Positions 25,381 through 33,713 of a stretch of 64,000 bases of DNA are shown here, in pieces (the first letter of the stretch is position 1; every line of letters begins with the position of its first letter). A program made the position numbers and the translations under genes. Where the stretch lies: assembly GCA_003243425.1 (NCBI GenBank), contig QFQP01000023.1, positions 1-64,000 of the forward strand, written 5' to 3'. The stretch comes from Archangium gephyra. Its GTDB lineage: Bacteria; Myxococcota; Myxococcia; Myxococcales; Myxococcaceae. The notes beneath the pieces were generated by a model that was not told the origin of the DNA, did no database searches, and worked only from the letters and a program-made list of their open reading frames with translations.

Positions 25381-26538
25381 ATGCTGTCTCGCTCGTCGCT
25401 GTTGATCGCCGCGCTGGCTCTTGTCGGCGCGTGCGGAACTCCGAAGCCGTCTACGCCCCAACCCGTCGACGAGATCTGCGACAACCAGGTCGACGACAAC
25501 GAAGACGGCAAGGTCGACTGCCAGGACCCCTCGTGCTTCGCGAACGCGCGCTGCCAGGTGCGCATGGAGCGTTGCGACAACGGCGTCGACGACAACGGCG
25601 ACACGTTCGTCGACTGCGCTGATCCGCAGTGTGAAGGCAAGTTGTGCGCGTTCAATTCGTACTGCGCGGCGAGCGTGTGCGCGCGCGGTGGCGATGCGGG
25701 TACGAGCACCGGCGGCGGAACCGGGAATGGTCGTCCAGATGGCGGCGCTGGCGGCGGCACCGGCCGTGACGCTGGTACGGGCGGTGGCTCGGCGACTGGT
25801 GGCGGTTCTGCGACTGGCGGCGGCTCGGCGACTGGTGGCGGTTCGGCGACGGGCGGTGGTTCTGCAACGGGCGGCGGCTCGGCGACTGGCGGCGGTTCGG
25901 CGGCAGGCGGTGGCTCGGCGACTGGCGGCGGTTCTGCGACAGGCGGTGGTTCGGCGACTGGCGGTGGGTCGGCAACTGGCGGTGGGTCGGCGACCGGCGG
26001 TGGGTCGGCAACTGGCGGTGGGTCGGCGACCGGCGGTGGCGTCGGAACGACTGGCGGCGGCGTCGGCACCACGGGTGGCGGCGCGGCGACCGGCGGCGGC
26101 AGCGCGACCGGCGGCGGCACGGCGACCGGCGGCGGCAGCGCAACCGGCGGAGGCTCCGGCACCGACGGTGGCACGACAACCTGGAATTGCCCTGCGTCAT
26201 GGCGCGGCGACGGCGACTGCGACTGTGGTTGCGGCTCGGTCGATCCGGACTGCGGGGGCGCGTCACGCGGCTACTGCCGCTACTGCGACACGGCGGGCTG
26301 CGACGACGCGACCTGCGAATACATCAACCCGACCAACAACGGCGTCTGCGTCGCGGCGCCCGCCGTGTGGACGTGCGATCCCGACTGGTACGACGAGTTG
26401 TTCTTCGGCGACTGCGACTGTGGGTGCGGAATCGTCGACCCCGACTGCTCCGACAGTGAGCGTGCGTCGTGCGACTACAACTTCTGCGGCGCGGGCAAGC
26501 AGCCGGGCGAGTACTACAACGCGGCCTGCGTGCCGTAA
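25381..26538 (+). CDS. Cys-rich lipoprotein with long Gly-Ser-Ala-Thr repeat linker
   Basis: 385 residues from the ATG at 25381 (GAGGAA six bases upstream), chosen because MLSRSSLLIAALALVGAC gives a lipobox. Two N-terminal modules of the type CDN-x-VDDN-x-D-x-x-VDC-x-DP-x-C (Asp-rich, possibly calcium-binding, as in MopE-like repeats) precede about 20 hexapeptides of GGGSAT and variants. Two C-terminal modules with GDCDCGCG-x-VDPDC close the protein. Such proteins are common on myxobacterial surfaces; the linker probably spaces disulfide-bonded domains from the membrane. Function unknown. Confidence 0.8.
   Translation: MLSRSSLLIAALALVGACGTPKPSTPQPVDEICDNQVDDNEDGKVDCQDPSCFANARCQVRMERCDNGVDDNGDTFVDCADPQCEGKLCAFNSYCAASVCARGGDAGTSTGGGTGNGRPDGGAGGGTGRDAGTGGGSATGGGSATGGGSATGGGSATGGGSATGGGSATGGGSAAGGGSATGGGSATGGGSATGGGSATGGGSATGGGSATGGGSATGGGVGTTGGGVGTTGGGAATGGGSATGGGTATGGGSATGGGSGTDGGTTTWNCPASWRGDGDCDCGCGSVDPDCGGASRGYCRYCDTAGCDDATCEYINPTNNGVCVAAPAVWTCDPDWYDELFFGDCDCGCGIVDPDCSDSERASCDYNFCGAGKQPGEYYNAACVP
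25780..26165 (+). repeat. 18-bp coding tandem repeat array
   Basis: About 20 in-frame units encode GGGSAT with variants GGGSAA, GGGVGTT, GGGAAT and GGGTAT. Codon choice varies (tcg/tct/agc, gcg/gca, ggt/ggc), so the array is old or under selection for the peptide more than the DNA. Copy number could vary by slippage. Confidence 0.9.
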
Positions 26539-26578
26539 GTCGGGACTAATTGTGGCGCTGACGGGTTAAACAGCCCCC

Positions 26579-27961
26579 GTGAGCGCCACCGTTCTCGTCG
26601 TCGACGACGACCGAGCCAACCTCGACTCGGTCTGCCGCATCTTTCAGAAGGAAGGCGTCACCACGCTCAGCGCCAGCAACGGCCAGGAAGCGCTGGAACA
26701 CCTGCGCAAGCCGGAGGTCGGCATCATCGTCACCGACCTCATGATGCCCGGGGTCGACGGTCAGGCGTTGTTGCGAGCGTCACGCGCCATGCGGCCTGAC
26801 GTCGAGGTCGTGTTGATGACCGCCTACGCCACCGTCGAAACCGCGGTGGCTGCGATGCGCGAAGGTGCGTACGACTTCATCACCAAGCCGCTCAAGCGCC
26901 ACTCGCTGGTGAAGGCCGTCCAGAAGGCCATGGAGAAGCAGGCGCTCGTCGCAGAGAACCGCGATCTGAAGGCGCAGCTGGCCGCGATCGGCACGCGGTC
27001 GCTCGTCGGTCAGGCGCCTGCGTTTCGCGCTTTCATGGATCTGCTGCGTCAGGCCGCTCCGACCACGGCGACGCTTCTTCTGCTCGGTGAGTCAGGCACC
27101 GGCAAAGAGCTGGCCGCGCGCTTCATTCACGAGTCGAGCCCGCGCGTGAAGGGCCCGTTCATCGCGGTGAACTGCGCGGCGTTGCCCGAGTCGCTCCTCG
27201 AGGCCGAGCTGTTCGGTCACGAGCGTGGCGCGTTCACCGGCGCCGTCGCCCGCAAGGAAGGCCGCTTCGAGCGCGCCAATGGCGGCACATTGTTCCTCGA
27301 TGAAGTCGGCGAGATGAGCGCGTCGGCGCAGGTGAAGCTGCTGCGCGTGTTGCAGGAAGGCGAGCTCGAACGCCTGGGCGGCACGCAGACCATCAAGGTC
27401 GACACGCGCGTGGTCGCTGCGACGAACAAAGATCTGCAGCGCGAAGTGCAGGAGGGCCGCTTCCGCGAAGATCTCTACTTCCGGCTCAACGTGGTCGAAG
27501 TGCGCATTCCGTCGCTCGCCTCGCGCCGCGAAGACGTGCCGCTGCTCGCCGAACACTTCCTGCGTCGCTACGCCGCGAAGAACTCGAAGAACGTGCGCGG
27601 CTTCAGTGACGAAGCGCTGTCGGTGCTCGAGAACTACGCGTGGCCCGGCAACGTTCGCGAGCTGGAACACGCCGTTGAACGCGCGGTCGTGTTGTGCCGT
27701 AGCGAGACGGTCGAGCTCCACGATCTTCCAGAAGCGATTCGCCGGGGGCCGATCGGCTCGGCTTCGCAGATCATCATTCCCATCGGCACGCCCTTCGAAG
27801 AGATCGAGCGGCGCGTCATTCACGAGACGTTGCGTCACACGCGCGGCGACAAGAACCTCGCGGCACGCATGCTGGGCATCGCGGCGCGCACGATCTATCG
27901 AAAGCTCGCCGCCGAAGAAGGCGCCGCAGCCGCGACGCCTCCGCCGACAGAAACCCCTTAG
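26579..27961 (+). CDS. NtrC-type sigma-54 response regulator
   Basis: 460 residues: receiver domain (1-120) with phospho-acceptor Asp53 in VTDLMMPG and DDD at 9-11; AAA+ domain with Walker A GESGTGKE (170-177), GAFTGA (217-222, sigma-54 contact) and GGTLFLDEVGEM; C-terminal Fis-type helix-turn-helix (NLAARMLGIAARTIYRKL). It activates sigma-54 promoters when phosphorylated. No histidine kinase gene is adjacent, so the partner is elsewhere. GTG start without a Shine-Dalgarno; TAAACA lies six bases upstream. Overlaps the convergent gene's stop by four bases. Confidence 0.93.
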   Translation: MSATVLVVDDDRANLDSVCRIFQKEGVTTLSASNGQEALEHLRKPEVGIIVTDLMMPGVDGQALLRASRAMRPDVEVVLMTAYATVETAVAAMREGAYDFITKPLKRHSLVKAVQKAMEKQALVAENRDLKAQLAAIGTRSLVGQAPAFRAFMDLLRQAAPTTATLLLLGESGTGKELAARFIHESSPRVKGPFIAVNCAALPESLLEAELFGHERGAFTGAVARKEGRFERANGGTLFLDEVGEMSASAQVKLLRVLQEGELERLGGTQTIKVDTRVVAATNKDLQREVQEGRFREDLYFRLNVVEVRIPSLASRREDVPLLAEHFLRRYAAKNSKNVRGFSDEALSVLENYAWPGNVRELEHAVERAVVLCRSETVELHDLPEAIRRGPIGSASQIIIPIGTPFEEIERRVIHETLRHTRGDKNLAARMLGIAARTIYRKLAAEEGAAAATPPPTETP

Positions 27962-28824
27962 CCCTCGAGAACGCGCGCGAGCTGTTCGACCCGCTCACGC
28001 AACGCGTTCTTGTCGGCGCGGTGGGGGTCCAACTCGAGCAGCCGCGACATGCGCTCGACGATCTCGCTGGCGAGCTCCACGTCTTTCGACTTCTCGGCCT
28101 CGTCGACCAACGTGAGCAGCGCGTTCTTCGCGTCTTCCACCTGCTCGTGCTCGAAGAGCGCGTCGATGGCGCTGATGCGCGTGAACGGCTCGGCCTCGGT
28201 GGCGATCTTTTGCAGCTTCACGAGCGCACCGTCGAGGTCACCCTTCGCGGCCTGAACCAGCGCGGCGGCCGTTCCCTCGCGAATCGGAATCAGCGTCTCT
28301 TCGATCTTCACGAAGCGGTCGGCGAATTCACCGTGCCCTTCGGTGGCGAGCGCCTCGGCCATCTCGTCGAACGGCTCCATCCACTCGCCCAGCGCGTAGA
28401 GCATCTCGTCGAGGAACTTCTCGCGCTGCGCACCGACCGGCAACTTCGCGAGGTAGTTCTCGACGACCTTGAAGCGCGTCTCCCGCGTTCCGTCGTCGGG
28501 CTTCTTGTCGAGCACGCGGTCCAGCTCGCCGAGCAGGTTCACCACCGCCAGCGAGAGGTCGGTGGGCGCGAACTCGTCGGGCTTCAGGCGGCGCCAGAGC
28601 TCTTCTGCCGCGGCCGCGGGAAACCGCGAGAACTGGCCTGTGCCCTTCCAGCCCTCGTGCCAGGTGCTCGCAATGGCGAGCGGGTACTCGCGCTTCGCCA
28701 GCTCGAGGAACTCGGCTTCCGTCACCGTCACGCCGTAGTGCGCGAGCGTGCCGAGAATCGCCGGCACCGAGTACATGTCGATGCCCTTCGTGTGCCAGCT
28801 CTTGTCGACGCGCTCGGCCGACAT
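27958..28824 (-). CDS. Hypothetical protein, paralogue of upstream gene
   Basis: 288 residues with no signal peptide or membrane helix. It shares with the upstream gene a conserved N-terminal domain: VDK-x-W near residue 6, YS-x-x-AI-x-GTL-x-HYGV (residues 18-33), WKGTGQF near 60 and AAA-x-EL-x-x-RL. The C-terminal half is helical and charged. I do not recognise the family. Start ATG shares a base with the upstream stop (TGATG), so the pair is coupled and arose by tandem duplication. Confidence 0.75.
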   Translation of the reverse strand: MSAERVDKSWHTKGIDMYSVPAILGTLAHYGVTVTEAEFLELAKREYPLAIASTWHEGWKGTGQFSRFPAAAAEELWRRLKPDEFAPTDLSLAVVNLLGELDRVLDKKPDDGTRETRFKVVENYLAKLPVGAQREKFLDEMLYALGEWMEPFDEMAEALATEGHGEFADRFVKIEETLIPIREGTAAALVQAAKGDLDGALVKLQKIATEAEPFTRISAIDALFEHEQVEDAKNALLTLVDEAEKSKDVELASEIVERMSRLLELDPHRADKNALRERVEQLARVLEG

Positions 28825-29702
28825 CAGTGGTGCCCGCCAGTGTGCGCGTGCGCGCGGTCGAGGCGCTCACGAACGGCGCGAACGAACTCAGGCTCACCAC
28901 CGGCCTTCTGCACGAGGTGGCCGAGCAGGTGCGCGATGGAATCAGCGAGGCCCCACTTCTTGTCTTCGGCAGCGGCGTCGAACACGCCCAGCCCCAGCGT
29001 CTTCACCTTCTCGAGCTCCTCGAGCTGGAAGAGCGCGTCGAGCGCCGAGTAGCGCTGGTACACGTCACGACCCGCTTCACCGGCCCACTTCGAGAGGTCG
29101 CCGACCGCCGCTTCACGCTCGCCGGAGTGCGCGCGCACGATGGCCGTCATGCAGCCTTCACGATCGGTGAACAGCACCTCGTGCACGAGCGCGACCTTGA
29201 GCGCTTCGTCCTTCTTGCCGGCCTTCGCCAGGCGCTCGGGGAGCTCGTTGAACGTCTGGGCCCACGACTCGAGGAACGTCACCAGCTCGCGCAGAAACGC
29301 GTCGCGGCGGTCGCCTCTGGGCGGGAGGTTGGGAACGAGGGCGTCCCAGTGACCGAAGGCCCCGGCGAGGTTCGCGTCGTCGCGACCGGCGACCGCGCGC
29401 AGACCATTGGCGATCACGTCGAGGATCACGTGCGCGGTCTTCATGGGCGTCGGCTTCTCGGGGAGCAGCCGGTTGAAGAGCTCGTTGGCGGCCGCGTACG
29501 GGTACGGCGCGAACTGACCGGTGCCCTTCCACGTCGGCTTCCATTCAATCGCGAGATCGAGCGGGAACTTGTCGGCGGCGGTGGCCTTGAAGCCGGCCTC
29601 GTCGAGCTTCACGCCGTAGTGGTTCAGCGTGCCGATGATGGCTTCCGTGGAGTAGCCGGTGAGCCCCTTGTCCTTCCACTGCTTGTCGACGCGAGCGTTC
29701 AT
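28824..29702 (-). CDS. Hypothetical protein, paralogue of downstream gene
   Basis: 292 residues, first of a tandem pair. Shared motifs with its neighbour are VDKQW near residue 5, YSTEAIIGTLNHYGV (17-31) and WKGTGQFAPYPYAAANEL (58-75). The rest is helical and ends HAHTGGHH, a His-rich tail absent from the other copy. It seems cytoplasmic. Family unknown to me. Confidence 0.75.
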   Translation of the reverse strand: MNARVDKQWKDKGLTGYSTEAIIGTLNHYGVKLDEAGFKATAADKFPLDLAIEWKPTWKGTGQFAPYPYAAANELFNRLLPEKPTPMKTAHVILDVIANGLRAVAGRDDANLAGAFGHWDALVPNLPPRGDRRDAFLRELVTFLESWAQTFNELPERLAKAGKKDEALKVALVHEVLFTDREGCMTAIVRAHSGEREAAVGDLSKWAGEAGRDVYQRYSALDALFQLEELEKVKTLGLGVFDAAAEDKKWGLADSIAHLLGHLVQKAGGEPEFVRAVRERLDRAHAHTGGHH

Positions 29703-29734
29703 GGCCGCGCCTTAATCACGTTCAGCCACGAATT

Positions 29735-30499
29735 TCAGCGCTCGAAACGGCCGTGGCGGCCAGCGCCTGCAGTGAAGCGCGCAGCTCCGTCGCGGCCCTC
29801 TGATTCCAGCGTCTTCACCCCGTTCTCGAACTCGGCGCGGAGCGCGTCGGGAAGCTCGCGGTCGAACGCGTCGTAGGTGCTGCTCCGATCGGCGCGCATG
29901 CAGCGTTGAGGGAACGCAGCGAGCGCTTCGGCGAGCGTCTCGGCAGCGGCGCGCGCGGTGCCCTTCGGCACCACCCGGTTCACGAGCCCGAAGTGCAGCG
30001 CTTCGGCGGCGCTCACCGCACGCCCGGTGAGAATGAGGTCGAGCGCGCGCGACAGACCGATCAACCGCGGGAGCCGCACCGTCCCGCCGTCGATGAGCGG
30101 CACCCCCCAGCGGCGGCAGAACACGCCGAGCACCGCGTCTTCTTCCGCGACTCGCAGATCGCACCACGTCGCGAGCTCGAGGCCGCCCGCGACGGCGAAC
30201 CCGGAGATCGCCGCGATGACCGGCTTGCTCGACACCACGCGGCTGAGGCCCATGGGCGCCGCGCCGTCGAGGTCGAGGCGATTCTGCCGCTCGGTGCCGA
30301 TGGCCTTGAGGTCGGCGCCCGAACAGAACGTGCCGCCCTCACCGAAGAGCACGGCGACGCGCGCGTCAGCATCGGCTTCGAAGGCGTTGAAGGCCGAGAG
30401 CAGCGCGTCGGCGGTCGGCGCGTCGACCGCGTTCTTCGCCTCGGGCCGGTGCAACACGATGGTGGTGACCGCACCCTTCTTCTCGACGCGAACGCTCAT
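29735..30499 (-). CDS. Crotonase-family enoyl-CoA hydratase/isomerase
   Basis: 254 residues of the crotonase fold. The oxyanion-hole segments are GGTFCSGADLKAI near 55-67 and SGFAVAGGLELATWCDLR near 97-115, keeping the first catalytic Glu (GGLEL). The second hydratase Glu, normally in a GQPE-type segment, is replaced: the sequence reads GVFCRRWGVPLIDGG. This suggests a subgroup with altered chemistry rather than a standard hydratase. It overlaps the upstream TetR gene by four bases, so the regulator probably controls it. Confidence 0.88.
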   Translation of the reverse strand: MSVRVEKKGAVTTIVLHRPEAKNAVDAPTADALLSAFNAFEADADARVAVLFGEGGTFCSGADLKAIGTERQNRLDLDGAAPMGLSRVVSSKPVIAAISGFAVAGGLELATWCDLRVAEEDAVLGVFCRRWGVPLIDGGTVRLPRLIGLSRALDLILTGRAVSAAEALHFGLVNRVVPKGTARAAAETLAEALAAFPQRCMRADRSSTYDAFDRELPDALRAEFENGVKTLESEGRDGAARFTAGAGRHGRFER

Positions 30500-31071
30500 T
30501 TCTTCCTCGGACGAATGCCGTCGAACACCAGGTCGAGGGTGCGACGGGTGCGGGCCTTCAGATCTCTGGCGCCCGGTTCGGCCAGAACGGTCGCGAACAC
30601 CATGGCGAGGAGCGGAACGATGTCGCGCGCCGAGAGATCACCGCGCACCTCGCCCCGCTCCTGGGCGCGACCCAGCGCGACCGAGAGGGGCCGCGTCACC
30701 CGCGCCATCAACCCGGCGACTTCGGGTGACTGCGCGCGCGTGGCGAGCGCCGGCATCAACGCGCGGCACGAGAGACCTTCGTCGATGGTGGCCAGCAGCA
30801 CGCGCTCGAACGCGCCAGGCGAGTCGGCTTCGCGCTCGATGGCCGCTTCGATGGAGCGGATGTTCTGCTCGAAGATCGCCGCGCTCAGCGAGTCGATGTC
30901 GGGAAAGTTGCGGTACAGCGTGGCGCGACCGACGCCCGCGCCACGGGCGACCGCGTCCATCGAGACCTCGTTCATGCTCGAACCGAACAGCGCGCGCGCC
31001 GCTTCGAGAATGCGGGCCCGGTTGCGTAACGCGTCGCTGCGGAGCACCGGTTCGCGCCTCGATGGACACAT
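30496..31071 (-). CDS. TetR family transcriptional regulator
   Basis: 191 residues. The N-terminal helix-turn-helix is clear: RARILEAARALFGSSMNEVSMDAVARGAGVGRATLYRNFPDID region at about 18-60, ending in the family YRNFP motif. The C-terminal ligand domain ends RRTLDLVFDGIRPRKK. It is coupled to the crotonase gene and divergent from the phosphotransferase gene, so the 31072-31225 gap probably contains its operator. The ligand could be an acyl-CoA but this is inference. Confidence 0.9.
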   Translation of the reverse strand: MCPSRREPVLRSDALRNRARILEAARALFGSSMNEVSMDAVARGAGVGRATLYRNFPDIDSLSAAIFEQNIRSIEAAIEREADSPGAFERVLLATIDEGLSCRALMPALATRAQSPEVAGLMARVTRPLSVALGRAQERGEVRGDLSARDIVPLLAMVFATVLAEPGARDLKARTRRTLDLVFDGIRPRKK

Positions 31072-31225
31072 GCGTCGTCATATTGCCGACTGACGAAGCG
31101 GACACCACTGCTCACGCAACAGGTCAGCCGAATCGGCGCACTGGCGAAGCGCTTCGACGGGCAGCTCGCGGAGCGCGGGAAAGGCGCTGCGCACCGCAAT
31201 GCCGGAGCGCTACGTTCGCGCGCCC

Positions 31226-32197
31226 ATGGAAGATCGCATTCGCGCAGCGCTCGCTTCACACGGTGCCGAGCTCAAGCAGGTCAAGCCGCTGCACGGCGGC
31301 GCCTGCCAGGAGAACTTTCGCGTCGACATCGAGCTCGAAGGCAAGCCGCTGCGGCTCGCGTTGCGCAGTGATGCGCCGTCATCTCTTCCCGGCAGCATTC
31401 GTCGACGCGAAGAGTTTCAGGTCATCGAAGCCGCGGTTCGCGCTGGCGTGAAGACACCTGCTGCGCGCTGGCTGCACGATTCGCTGCTGCGCGATGGCGC
31501 GAGTGCCTATTTCCTCGACTGGGTACCCGGCGAAGCCATCGGTCGTCGCGTCGTCCGCAACCCGGAGCTGGAAGCTGCGCGACAGCAATTGCCCGAGTCG
31601 CTCGCGCAGACGCTGGCGCGGATTCACTCGGTGAAAGACGCGTTGCCATTCCCGAAGCCGCAGAGCCCCTCACTCGCTGCGCTCGAACAACTGCGCACCA
31701 TGCTCGACGGCATTCCGGCGCCCTACCCCGCCATCGAGTACGCCATCGCGTGGCTGCAGGCGCACGCGCCCACGAATGAAGAAGTGGTGCTGGTGCACGG
31801 CGACTTCCGCACCGGCAACTTCATGGTCACGCCCGAGGGATTCGCGGCCCTGCTCGACTGGGAGTTCGCGCACCTTGGTTCGCCCTACGAAGATCTGGCG
31901 TGGGTGAGCGTGCGCGACTGGCGTTTCAATCGGCTCGATCAACCCGTCGGTGGTTTCGCGAAACGGGCACCGTTCTACGCCGCGTACGAACGCACGAGCG
32001 GCCGCACCGTCGACCTCGCACAGATCTTCTGGTGGGAAATCTGCGGCAACGTTCGCTGGGCCGTGGGCAGCCTGTATCAAGGCGAGCGCTACCTTTCGGG
32101 CCAGCAGCAAGACCTCGAGCTCATCGCCATCGCCCGCCGCAGTGTCGAAATGGAGTTCGAAGCGCTACGCTTGATTCAGCGGGGCCGGGTCGAGTGA
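31226..32197 (+). CDS. APH-type phosphotransferase (ACAD10-like)
   Basis: About 323 residues. Kinase-like signatures are VHGDFRTGNFMV (catalytic HGDxxxxN) near 195 and LLDWEFAHLGSPYEDLAW (metal-binding DWE) near 215. This aminoglycoside-phosphotransferase-like subfamily often sits with acyl-CoA dehydrogenases and DUF6285 proteins. The frame also opens at the ATG at 31199; I prefer 31226, since TACGTT lies nine bases upstream as a possible -10 for a leaderless mRNA and no Shine-Dalgarno serves either start. Substrate unknown; resistance function is unlikely from context. Confidence 0.82.
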   Translation: MEDRIRAALASHGAELKQVKPLHGGACQENFRVDIELEGKPLRLALRSDAPSSLPGSIRRREEFQVIEAAVRAGVKTPAARWLHDSLLRDGASAYFLDWVPGEAIGRRVVRNPELEAARQQLPESLAQTLARIHSVKDALPFPKPQSPSLAALEQLRTMLDGIPAPYPAIEYAIAWLQAHAPTNEEVVLVHGDFRTGNFMVTPEGFAALLDWEFAHLGSPYEDLAWVSVRDWRFNRLDQPVGGFAKRAPFYAAYERTSGRTVDLAQIFWWEICGNVRWAVGSLYQGERYLSGQQQDLELIAIARRSVEMEFEALRLIQRGRVE

Positions 32198-32203
32198 GGA
32201 CGG

Positions 32204-32740
32204 ATGGTGTGGTTGGCTTTGGGTTTGGTGGTCAGTGGAGCCGTGAACGAAGCGCGTGAAGCACCTCGCCTTCGTGGAGCGATCGGGCTCGCGGGTGGCG
32301 TCGGGTATAGCTTTCGCGAACCAGCGTTGGGATTCGCGCCGGGCGTCACCTTCGACATCGGCGCGACCATCAACGATCGACAAGCCGTCGTGTTCCGTGG
32401 CGTGCTGACTTCGCTCTTCCTGAGCAACATCATCTCGCTCGGTGCGAGCTTTGAGACGCTGGTGGGAGAACACCTCGGGCTGTCGGTTGGCGGCGCGGTG
32501 GCAGTGATTGGCGGCGGTCTGGAAGCCCCCGCGGGGATCGCCGCGACCGTTCCAGTGCGGCTCTCGTATCTCTTCTTCTCACGGCCAGACGATCAGCTCG
32601 CGCGTCGTGGACTGGCGTTGTTCTTCGAACTCGCGCCCGGCGTGACGTTCGCTGGCGGTCAAGGCCGCGGAGGCGCGCGCCCGTTCGGTCCACCGCTCGC
32701 CGTCACCGCAGTTCTTGGACTTTCATACGTCTGGTGGTGA
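32204..32740 (+). CDS. Small outer-membrane barrel-like protein, first copy
   Basis: 178 residues with a weak signal peptide (VWLALGLVVSGAVNEA) and alternating hydrophobic/Gly strands: RGAIGLAGGVGYSF, VTFDIGATINDRQAVVFRG, ELAPGVTF, ending in an aromatic strand (GLSYVWW). It shares its layout and the motifs RLRG-IGL-G-GYSF, FFELAPG with the next gene, so they are paralogues. GAGG precedes the ATG. It lies six bases after the phosphotransferase stop. Outer-membrane location is inferred. Confidence 0.7.
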   Translation: MVWLALGLVVSGAVNEAREAPRLRGAIGLAGGVGYSFREPALGFAPGVTFDIGATINDRQAVVFRGVLTSLFLSNIISLGASFETLVGEHLGLSVGGAVAVIGGGLEAPAGIAATVPVRLSYLFFSRPDDQLARRGLALFFELAPGVTFAGGQGRGGARPFGPPLAVTAVLGLSYVWW

Positions 32741-32780
32741 CCACGTTCCCGCGCTGAAACACTGATTGCGGTGCCTGCAC

Positions 32781-32800
32781 GCGGTCCAGACACGGACCGC
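32781..32800. repeat. Inverted repeat abutting a start codon
   Basis: GCGGTCC (32781-32787) and GGACCGC (32794-32800) are perfect inverted repeats separated by AGACAC; one base later comes the ATG at 32802. It could be a repressor operator or an mRNA hairpin that occludes ribosome binding. Confidence 0.55.
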
Positions 32801-32801
32801 A

Positions 32802-33341
32802 ATGCTCACGACTTCCGCTCTCGTTCTCGCCCTTGCGGCTGCGCCGGCAGACGACGTTCGTCTTCGCGGCGGCATCGGGTTGACAGGTTCTGCAGGCTAC
32901 AGCTTCAGCCCTTCCACTGCGGGTGCGTCGCCCGGTCTCGATGTCGAGATCGGCTTGACGATTCGCGACACCGTTGCGCTCGTGCTCCGTGCGACCGGCG
33001 GCACCATCATCGTCTCCAGCGCCATCGTCACCGACGCGGCCATCGAGTTCGCCCTCTCCGAGCGCTTCTACATCTCGGCAGGTCTGGGCCTCGGTTGGCT
33101 CGGGCCGCTGGGCGACAACAACGTGCCCATCGCCGTGAATCTGGTGGCGCCCGCACGCTTCTCGTGGCTCTTCGCGCGCAATGGGAATCGCTCCGGCTTC
33201 CAGGCCTTCTTCGAACTCGCGCCGGGCATCCGGCTCACCAACGTGACCGGGTCACCCGACGTGCCTGGCCCCAACCCGCCGGGCGTGCGGGCGCCGCTCA
33301 TGGGTATCGCGACGCTCGGCGTCGGCTACGCATGGAAGTGA
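32802..33341 (+). CDS. Small outer-membrane barrel-like protein, second copy
   Basis: 179 residues from the ATG at 32802, chosen for its signal peptide (MLTTSALVLALAAAPA). The body repeats the layout of the preceding gene: RLRGGIGLTGSAGYSF, a DVEIGLTIRDTVALVLR strand, FFELAPGIRL, and a final aromatic strand (LGVGYAWK). A tandem duplication is evident. No Shine-Dalgarno is visible, and the inverted repeat just upstream may control initiation. Confidence 0.7.
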   Translation: MLTTSALVLALAAAPADDVRLRGGIGLTGSAGYSFSPSTAGASPGLDVEIGLTIRDTVALVLRATGGTIIVSSAIVTDAAIEFALSERFYISAGLGLGWLGPLGDNNVPIAVNLVAPARFSWLFARNGNRSGFQAFFELAPGIRLTNVTGSPDVPGPNPPGVRAPLMGIATLGVGYAWK

Positions 33342-33359
33342 TCGACTACTGTCCGCCGC

Positions 33360-33713
33360 ATGCAAGACCGGCCCGATCACCCGACGCTCCTCGACGCGAT
33401 TGCCACCTTCCTCATGGGCGACGTGGCGCCGAAACTCGAAGCCGACAAGGCGCTGCAGTTCCGGGTGTTGATCGCCGCGAACCTCGCGACCGTCGTGGCG
33501 AACGAGGCGCGGACGGCAAACACGCGCGCGTCCGCTGAGACCGAGCGGCTGGTGACGCTGCTGGGTCACCCGGGCTCTTTGGCTGACTTGAACGCCGAGC
33601 TCGCCAGGAAGCTGCGCGCCGGTGAAGCGCTCGACGCTGCGACGCTGGGCCACCTGCTGAAGACCGCGCGCGAGACGCTCGAGGTCACCAACCCGCGCTT
33701 CGAACTCGACTGA
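33360..33713 (+). CDS. DUF6285 domain protein
   Basis: 117 residues, all helical: MQDRPDHPTLLDAIATFL at the start, then LQFRVLIAANLATVVANE near 45-62 and a C-terminal NPRFELD. This matches DUF6285 as I recall it, a small protein found beside APH-type phosphotransferases and acyl-CoA dehydrogenases. Here the phosphotransferase is 1.1 kb upstream with two barrel genes between. TACTGT lies seven bases before the ATG without a Shine-Dalgarno. Function unknown. Confidence 0.72.
   Translation: MQDRPDHPTLLDAIATFLMGDVAPKLEADKALQFRVLIAANLATVVANEARTANTRASAETERLVTLLGHPGSLADLNAELARKLRAGEALDAATLGHLLKTARETLEVTNPRFELD

Noticed and set aside
25780..26165. Possible CRISPR array
   Set aside because: 18-base coding repeats are contiguous with no spacers.
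25143..26174. Minus-strand frame with PPVAEP repeats
   Set aside because: It mirrors the GGGSAT repeat array; the plus-strand frame has signal peptide, Cys modules and a ribosome site.
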